A stretch of DNA of 64,000 nt from an uncultured Lachnospiraceae bacterium (lineage in GTDB: Bacteria > Bacillota > Clostridia > Lachnospirales > Lachnospiraceae), in the NCBI GenBank assembly GCA_946405625.1, contig CAMJHQ010000017.1, positions 1 through 64,000 of the forward strand, given 5' to 3'. Both the position numbers and the translations under genes were made by a program. The notes beneath the pieces were generated by a model. That model searched no databases. It had not been told where the DNA came from and saw nothing but the letters and a program-made list of their open reading frames with translations. Shown in pieces: positions 57,937 to 64,000 of this stretch. The stretch's first letter is position 1. Each line of letters starts with the position of its first letter.

Positions 57937-59376
57937 TTATTTATGACGGATGACTTCAAATCTCTGAAGCGTATAATCGTCATCCTCTCTGATTCCGCCT
58001 TTTCTCATAGCAATTGAAACCTGAGTTTCAACATCATCCACACCGTCCAGATCCGGAAGAAGAAGTCCCCGTCTGTTTCCACAGCTCACGATCACCCCAT
58101 AACGCTTCACATCAAGCTGATCTATGGAATCGATATCTTCAGGTTCGCCAAGGACATCTACATTTATCTCCAGCCACTCAAGTTCATCCTCTGTTATAGG
58201 ATCAAATCTCGGATCATGAGTCGACGCACTTATCGCATTTCTTACGATTTCCCTTGCAACACTGTCGGCTGTCGGAGCGATCGTTCCTATACAGCCTCTC
58301 AGCCTTCCGTTTTTATGGATTGATACGAAAGCCCCGGCTCTTTCACTGAATATTTCACCCGGAAGAATATTCATAAGTTCATCCGGAATATCATCGGGAA
58401 TACTGAGTTTTTTATGACCCGCTATATAACTTTCAAGAGATAGTCTCGCAAGCTGAACATATCCGTCTTCCTTGGATCTTTCTTCTCTCAGTTTACTTAT
58501 CAGCTCATCAAGAAAATGTCTCTTTTCATCAGGCTCCTTCGGTGAAAATGTTATGATGCCGTATCCGACTCCGGTTACATCTTCATGTGAAAGAACTTCG
58601 GTATCAACACTTAGTCCGTCGAAGGCTCCCGACATGATAACAAACGACCTATGTCCGCATTCAGCAGCCTTATCACAGAAGTCTTCATCAAATTCCATCA
58701 TTTCTCCGAAGGCCGCGCGCCCCGCCGCATCCATTATCCGCTTATCATATTCCGGTCCTTCCGGAGCAAAACCATATGGCCCATAATCCTGCAGCTTATG
58801 TGAGAGATCTCCACTGGCAACAAATACCGCGCGTCTGCCCAGTTCCTCCACCGCTTCGGCAATATACATTCCGAGCTGATAATGATCCGTAAGCGGAAGA
58901 CCAGACAGACCTATCCTTACAATCTTTCCGCCCTTATAATACTTTCTGATAAAATAGAGCGGCACCATTGTACCATGATCGAGTTCCTTCTTTTTCTCTC
59001 CTTCAAATCCCGCAGGGAAATCATTTTCAAAGGCTATATCAGCTATCATATCAACGAGTTCATAATCATATTCTTCATCGAAGCTGACCTTTGGAGCCCT
59101 GAAATCTCCGAAATCACCCTTAGCTCTATCTCCCGGAGATATATGAAAATAGTTGGAATACATAGTTGCATGAGGACTGGTTATTATTATCGTGTCAGGC
59201 TTGATCTCTGCAATTCTTTTTGCGACGGCCTCATACGACTCTATGGTCTTTCTGACCTTTTCCTCACTCCCCCGCCCTACATCCGGAACTATCATCGGCG
59301 GATGAGGAACCATAAATCCGGCTACGATTCCCTTACTGCCGGACGAATCGTTTAAAATATCTTTTCCACTTCCCAT
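57937..59376 (-). CDS. MEMO-AMMECR1 fusion (AmmeMemoRadiSam proteins B+A)
   Basis: N-terminal GFMVPHPPMIVPDVGRG/SGDLSHKL (MEMO); C-terminal GAFVSIHKNGRLRGCIGTI (AMMECR1). Confidence 0.9.
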   Translation of the reverse strand: MGSGKDILNDSSGSKGIVAGFMVPHPPMIVPDVGRGSEEKVRKTIESYEAVAKRIAEIKPDTIIITSPHATMYSNYFHISPGDRAKGDFGDFRAPKVSFDEEYDYELVDMIADIAFENDFPAGFEGEKKKELDHGTMVPLYFIRKYYKGGKIVRIGLSGLPLTDHYQLGMYIAEAVEELGRRAVFVASGDLSHKLQDYGPYGFAPEGPEYDKRIMDAAGRAAFGEMMEFDEDFCDKAAECGHRSFVIMSGAFDGLSVDTEVLSHEDVTGVGYGIITFSPKEPDEKRHFLDELISKLREERSKEDGYVQLARLSLESYIAGHKKLSIPDDIPDELMNILPGEIFSERAGAFVSIHKNGRLRGCIGTIAPTADSVAREIVRNAISASTHDPRFDPITEDELEWLEINVDVLGEPEDIDSIDQLDVKRYGVIVSCGNRRGLLLPDLDGVDDVETQVSIAMRKGGIREDDDYTLQRFEVIRHK

Positions 59377-59503
59377 AAAAATACCCCTTCATATTAACTC
59401 TTTACCTCAGGATCACTCCCAGCGGTAAATATCCATTCACTTCTGTAACCCTTTTTAATATAACATAAGACCGGCACTTTTGACAAAAAGCTTTATGATA
59501 AAA

Positions 59504-59536
59504 AAAGCCACCGAACATTTAACGTTCGATGGCTTT
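59504..59536 (-). terminator. Terminator of the suf operon
   Basis: AAAGCCAcCGAACatttaacGTTCGaTGGCTTT, T tract on minus. Confidence 0.85.
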
Positions 59537-59567
59537 AAATCTCATCTATATCTGTTTACAAAATATC

Positions 59568-60026
59568 CTACTGATCCTCGGTAGATACGGAATCCTTGCC
59601 GTTTCCGTTAAGGATCTCATCAAGCGTATGCCATCCGAGAACTGCACATTTTACACGTGACGGCATATGTGAAATATCCTGAAGCGCCTGTGCTTCTTCA
59701 AGAGTATCAAGTTCTTCTTCCGTCAGCTTCTCTTTGATCATTCTGAGAAATGTATCCTTAAGCTTTAATGCTTCTTCCTTCGACTTACCTATAACAAGGT
59801 CCAGCATCATATCCGCACTTGCCTGAGATATGGCACATCCGTCTCCGACAAATCCGCCATCCTCAATGATTCCGTCACCGTTTACAACAAGCTGAAGAGT
59901 AATATCATCTCCGCAGGACGGATTAACTCCTCTAAGTTCACTTGCCGGTTTCATAAGCTTTACCTTATGAGTCGGATGTATATTATGCTCAGTGAGCACT
60001 TCATTATAAAATGTTCTGCTTTCCAT
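59568..60026 (-). CDS. sufU: Fe-S assembly scaffold SufU
   Basis: NPSCGDDITLQLVV, GDGCAISQASADMMLDLV. Confidence 0.93.
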   Translation of the reverse strand: MESRTFYNEVLTEHNIHPTHKVKLMKPASELRGVNPSCGDDITLQLVVNGDGIIEDGGFVGDGCAISQASADMMLDLVIGKSKEEALKLKDTFLRMIKEKLTEEELDTLEEAQALQDISHMPSRVKCAVLGWHTLDEILNGNGKDSVSTEDQ

Positions 60027-60027
60027 C

Positions 60028-61254
60028 TTAGTCCTCTCCGTAACCCATTCTGCTTCTCAATGACGCAACGCTCTTGATAAGTCTTTCTATCTCTTCTTCC
60101 GTATTGTAGAAAAGAATGCTTGCCCTTACTGTTGACGGTATTCCGATAAACTGATGAAGCGGCTCTGCACAATGATGTCCCGCTCTTATCGCAACATTAT
60201 CTTCTGCCATTATGGCAGCTGTATCATGCGGATGAACCCCATCTACTCTGAAAGTTATTATGCCATGATGTTCCTTCGGATCATCACTTCCGAGAATTGT
60301 TATATGTGGGATTTTCTTCATACCCTCAAGTGCAATAGTCGTAAGCAGCAGCTCTCGCTCTTCTATATCTTTCATTCCGATAGACTGTATATAATCTATA
60401 GCAGCTGAAAGTGCAACCGCTCCGCCGGCATTTACGGTACCTGCCTCAAATTTATGAGGAAGTTCCGCATAGCTTACCGAATCAAGCGAAACATATTCTA
60501 TCATCTCTCCACCCGAAAGGAAAGGAGGCATTTTCTTAAGTAACTCTTCTTTTCCGTAAAGCACTCCGATTCCCATAGGTGCCATCATCTTATGTCCGGA
60601 GAATGCCAGGAAATCCACATCGAGGTCTTTTACATCAGTTACGGAATGCGGTACACTCTGTGCACCGTCCGCTACAAAGTAAGCACCCTTCTTATGTGCA
60701 GCTGCAGCAAAGCCCTTTATATCATTTACTCGACCGAAAATGTTGGACATAGCGGTCATTGCTACTATCTTTGTTCTGTCCGAAAGAAGTGCTTCGAGTT
60801 TTTCGAGCTTGAAACTTCCGTCCGGTTCACATTCAAGATATTTAACAGTCGCTCCGTGTCTTTCTGCGGCAAGACGCCATGGAAGCATATTGCTATGATG
60901 CTCGACAACCGTAGTGATTATCTCATCACCTTCCGAAAGGCACATATCCCCGAGTGAATACGCAACAAGATTCAGACTTTCGGATGCATTTCTTGTAAAA
61001 ATGATCTCACTGTCTGAGGATGCATTTATAAACTCAGCAACCTTATGTCTTGCAGCTTCATATCTGTCAGTTGCATCAATTGAAAGTTCATATAAACCTC
61101 TGAACGGATTTGAATTATGATAATAATAGTAATCCGTGAGAGCTTCCATTACTACTCTCGGTCTTTGTGTCGTTGCCGAGTTATCCAGATAACAAAGCTC
61201 TGTTTTGTCAAAGAACGGAAAATCCTTCCTTATATCCTGAACATTAAAACTCAT
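60028..61254 (-). CDS. sufS: Cysteine desulfurase SufS
   Basis: YLDNSATTQRPRVVMEAL, HHSNMLPWRLAAERHGATVKY, RAGHHCAEPLHQ. Confidence 0.95.
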   Translation of the reverse strand: MSFNVQDIRKDFPFFDKTELCYLDNSATTQRPRVVMEALTDYYYYHNSNPFRGLYELSIDATDRYEAARHKVAEFINASSDSEIIFTRNASESLNLVAYSLGDMCLSEGDEIITTVVEHHSNMLPWRLAAERHGATVKYLECEPDGSFKLEKLEALLSDRTKIVAMTAMSNIFGRVNDIKGFAAAAHKKGAYFVADGAQSVPHSVTDVKDLDVDFLAFSGHKMMAPMGIGVLYGKEELLKKMPPFLSGGEMIEYVSLDSVSYAELPHKFEAGTVNAGGAVALSAAIDYIQSIGMKDIEERELLLTTIALEGMKKIPHITILGSDDPKEHHGIITFRVDGVHPHDTAAIMAEDNVAIRAGHHCAEPLHQFIGIPSTVRASILFYNTEEEIERLIKSVASLRSRMGYGED

Positions 61255-61256
61255 AT

Positions 61257-62345
61257 TTATTCATTCCCATCTAAAATGCATTTTCTGTCTTCTTCATCAC
61301 ATTTGCGGCAGACTCTGCTAAGTACATATTCTCTTACTCTTGAATCATTGATCCTTCCCGCAACAGCTTCAAGTTTCGATGCAGCAAGCATCTCACTCGC
61401 AACCTCCTCCGGGATTCCTCTTGAATTAAAGTAGAACAACTCATCATCGGAAACCTTTCCGATAGATGCTCCGTGTTCACCTTCAACATTTTCCTCTGCA
61501 CAGAGAATAAGCGGTACGGTTCTGTTAACCGTATCCGGAGAAAGAAGAAGTACATTATCTCTTACCTCTCCCTTTGAATCCGCGCATCCGTGAATAAAAT
61601 CTATGGTTCCGCGGAAGGTCTTCTTTGCAAAGCCTTTTAAAGCACCGCCGGCCATCATATGAGATTCTGTAAGCTTTCCTCTCTGACGTGCAACATAATT
61701 CACATCAAGATCGGACTCATCGGCTCTCAGATAACCAAGATCTATATTATGTGTTGATTTATCGCCTATCATATCGGTTACTACACCGAGATTTATATCA
61801 TCTCCCGATACAACAATCTGACTGAGATTAAATCCTGCCTTCCTTGCCAGCTTAGTTCCGATATTGCTGTAGAAGGTCGCTGTCTTATCAAGACGGAAAA
61901 CCTCTACCAGATTGACAGTTGCTTTTTCTGCAGCATCAATCCTGATATCACTTAAACCGGCAGCACCTTCGAAACCGGTATAATAAATAAATACATTCAG
62001 TACACTGCCTTCTTCGGCAACAAGATCGAGAACTGCTGCAGAATCAGCGTCAGCATTATACTTAATCCATGTATATTCCGGATCCGTATCGCCTGCTTTC
62101 TTTGCGATCACGCTGGCTTTAAGTCCCAAATCATTTATATATCTATCAAAATCCGCTCCCAGACCTGTTTCATAATCAGCTCTTGAAAGACCGTTCTCTC
62201 TGATCTCAGCCGCTTTGGCGAGATTCATATTCGGTGAAAGTGCATTTACACTGTCGGGAAGCTGTACATTTTTATCATTTACCTTCAGCCATCTCCATGT
62301 AGGAACCGGAAGGTTGTTAATCTTAACTACGTTACTCATAACCAA
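61257..62345 (-). CDS. sufD: SufD
   Basis: SufBD-type C-terminus; HGASIGKVSDDELFYFNSRGI. Confidence 0.92.
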   Translation of the reverse strand: MVMSNVVKINNLPVPTWRWLKVNDKNVQLPDSVNALSPNMNLAKAAEIRENGLSRADYETGLGADFDRYINDLGLKASVIAKKAGDTDPEYTWIKYNADADSAAVLDLVAEEGSVLNVFIYYTGFEGAAGLSDIRIDAAEKATVNLVEVFRLDKTATFYSNIGTKLARKAGFNLSQIVVSGDDINLGVVTDMIGDKSTHNIDLGYLRADESDLDVNYVARQRGKLTESHMMAGGALKGFAKKTFRGTIDFIHGCADSKGEVRDNVLLLSPDTVNRTVPLILCAEENVEGEHGASIGKVSDDELFYFNSRGIPEEVASEMLAASKLEAVAGRINDSRVREYVLSRVCRKCDEEDRKCILDGNE

Positions 62346-62360
62346 TTCTCCTTCCCTGTT

Positions 62361-63770
62361 CTATCCAATACTTCCTACCATCTCAAGTCTGATAAGGTTA
62401 TTCATCTCTACGGCATATTCAAGCGGAAGTTCCTTGGATACATTATCCGCAAAGCCGCTTACTATCATGGCTCTTGCATCTTCCTCGGAAATTCCTCTGG
62501 ACATCAGATAGAAGATAGCTTCATCACTGATTCTGCCTATCTTTGCCTCATGTCCTATATCCGCATCATCGGTTCTTATATCCATTACCGGAACCGTATC
62601 CGATCTTGAAATGTCATCCAGCATAAGAGATGAACAGTCAACCGCTGACTTTGCTCCGCTGGCTCCCTTACTTACAACAACCGCACTTCTGAAAGTGCTG
62701 ATTCCGCCTGACTTGGAAATGGACTTCGTATTAACGGTTGAAGATGTATTCTTACCGCTGTGTACGACCTTAAGACCTGTATCAAGGTTCTGTCCTTCTC
62801 CGGCAAAGGTGATTCCCGTAAACTCTACTCTTGAATCATCTCCCTTAAGTATAGTCATCGGATAGAGGTATGATACATGTGAACCGAAGGATCCCGATAC
62901 CCATTCCATCTTTCCGCCTTCGGCAACGGTTGCTCTTTTTGTATTCAGGTTATACATATTCTTTGACCAGTTTTCAATGGTGGAATATCTGAGCCTTGCA
63001 TTTTTTCCGACAAAAAGTTCAACCGCACCTGCATGCAGGTTGGCTACATTATATTTAGGTGCAGAACATCCCTCTATGAAATGTAAGTCTGCTCCTTCAT
63101 CTACAATTATAAGTGTATGCTCGAACTGACCTGCTCCCGGTGCATTCAGTCTGAAATATGACTGAAGCGGAATTTCCACTGTAACGCCCTTAGGAACATA
63201 AACGAAGCTTCCTCCCGACCATACAGCGCCGTGAAGTGCAGCAAACTTATGGTCTTCCGGTGTGATAAGCTTCATGAAATGTTCTCTTATCATATCACCG
63301 TACTCGCCATGCATTGCCGACTCAAGATCGGTATAGATAACACCCTGAGCCGCTACTTCTTCACGAACATTATGATATACAAGCTCGGAATCATACTGAG
63401 CTCCGACTCCGGCAAGAGACTCTCTCTCTGCCTGTGGGATACCGAGTCTTTCGAAGGTATCTTTAATCTCCTCCGGCACCTCGTTCCAGTCAGCACTCAT
63501 CTTATTATCCTTAGGCTTGATATAGGTTACTATATTATCCATATTAAGTCCGTCGATCGGCGGACCCCAGTTTGTTACTTCTGTTCTGTTATATATTTCA
63601 AGAGACTTAAGCCTGTGCTCTCTCATCCATTCCGGATCGTTCTTTTCTTTAGAAATCTGCTCAACGATTTCCGGTGTAAGTCCGGACTCAACTTTATATA
63701 CATCCTTCTCTTCATTTCGGAAATCATACAGGCTTCTGTCTATATCATCTACATATGTTTTTTCTTTCAT
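62361..63770 (-). CDS. sufB: SufB
   Basis: KFAALHGAVWSGGSFVYVPKGVTVEIPLQSYFR, IGHEAKIGRISDEAIFYLMSRG. Confidence 0.97.
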   Translation of the reverse strand: MKEKTYVDDIDRSLYDFRNEEKDVYKVESGLTPEIVEQISKEKNDPEWMREHRLKSLEIYNRTEVTNWGPPIDGLNMDNIVTYIKPKDNKMSADWNEVPEEIKDTFERLGIPQAERESLAGVGAQYDSELVYHNVREEVAAQGVIYTDLESAMHGEYGDMIREHFMKLITPEDHKFAALHGAVWSGGSFVYVPKGVTVEIPLQSYFRLNAPGAGQFEHTLIIVDEGADLHFIEGCSAPKYNVANLHAGAVELFVGKNARLRYSTIENWSKNMYNLNTKRATVAEGGKMEWVSGSFGSHVSYLYPMTILKGDDSRVEFTGITFAGEGQNLDTGLKVVHSGKNTSSTVNTKSISKSGGISTFRSAVVVSKGASGAKSAVDCSSLMLDDISRSDTVPVMDIRTDDADIGHEAKIGRISDEAIFYLMSRGISEEDARAMIVSGFADNVSKELPLEYAVEMNNLIRLEMVGSIG

Positions 63771-63801
63771 TATTGCCGCCTTTACTTGTACGTATCCGAA
63801 G

Positions 63802-64000
63802 TTACTTTATATATTTCTCAAATCCGTTCTCGTTGATCTCATCGACAAGAGTTCCGTCACCGGTTTTTACAATTCTTCCGTCAACAAGGACATGTGTATA
63901 ATCTACATGCAGTGACTCAAGAATTCTTGTGCTGTGTGTGATAATGATAAGTGAACCGTCCGTGTTCTTCTGGAACTCTTCGACACCTGCAGATACTGTA
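63802..64000 (-). CDS. sufC: SufC ATPase (C-terminal part, truncated by window edge)
   Basis: Minus reads TVSAGVEEFQKNTDGSLIIITHSTRILESLHVDYTHVLVDGRIVKTGDGTLVDEINENGFEKYIK*. Confidence 0.93.
   Translation of the reverse strand, partial: TVSAGVEEFQKNTDGSLIIITHSTRILESLHVDYTHVLVDGRIVKTGDGTLVDEINENGFEKYIK

Overview
This 64 kb window is a coding-dense, almost entirely minus-strand chromosomal segment. Its protein types suggest a Lachnospiraceae-like Clostridia, although no taxonomic search was possible. It has four blocks. (1) ~5.5-37.4 kb and 54.8-56.4 kb hold a glutamine/nitrogen supercluster: glnN (GSIII), an ANTAR regulator, a GS-like gene, carB, carA, pyrG, glmS, an amt-PII fusion, gltD, gltB, trpG, trpE and purF. 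Six copies of a conserved leader hairpin/terminator (core GCAARGGCGC) lie upstream of glnN, glmS, amt-PII (two tandem), gltB and purF. (2) ~37.5-54.2 kb is a sulfur/methionine island: LysR regulator, Fe-ADH, metQ/I/N, a NitT/TauT-type ABC importer, class III aminotransferase, OAH sulfhydrylase, a DUF4418/FtsX/ABC exporter, cysK and a cystathionine-type PLP enzyme. It carries recurrent GTTATAG-N7-CTATAAC palindromes. It also has an un-annotated 34-aa leader ORF with six consecutive Cys codons, followed by an attenuator. (3) There is an AmmeMemoRadiSam pair. (4) A suf operon runs off the right edge. The most interesting candidates are: (a) the polycysteine leader attenuator; (b) the GCAARGGCGC leader regulon next to an ANTAR protein with an apparently non-phosphorylatable receiver and a GS paralogue that has lost catalytic arginines; and (c) a compensatorily covarying cloverleaf repeat placed directly after two leader terminators. 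All calls come from reading the sequence; no database searches were run.
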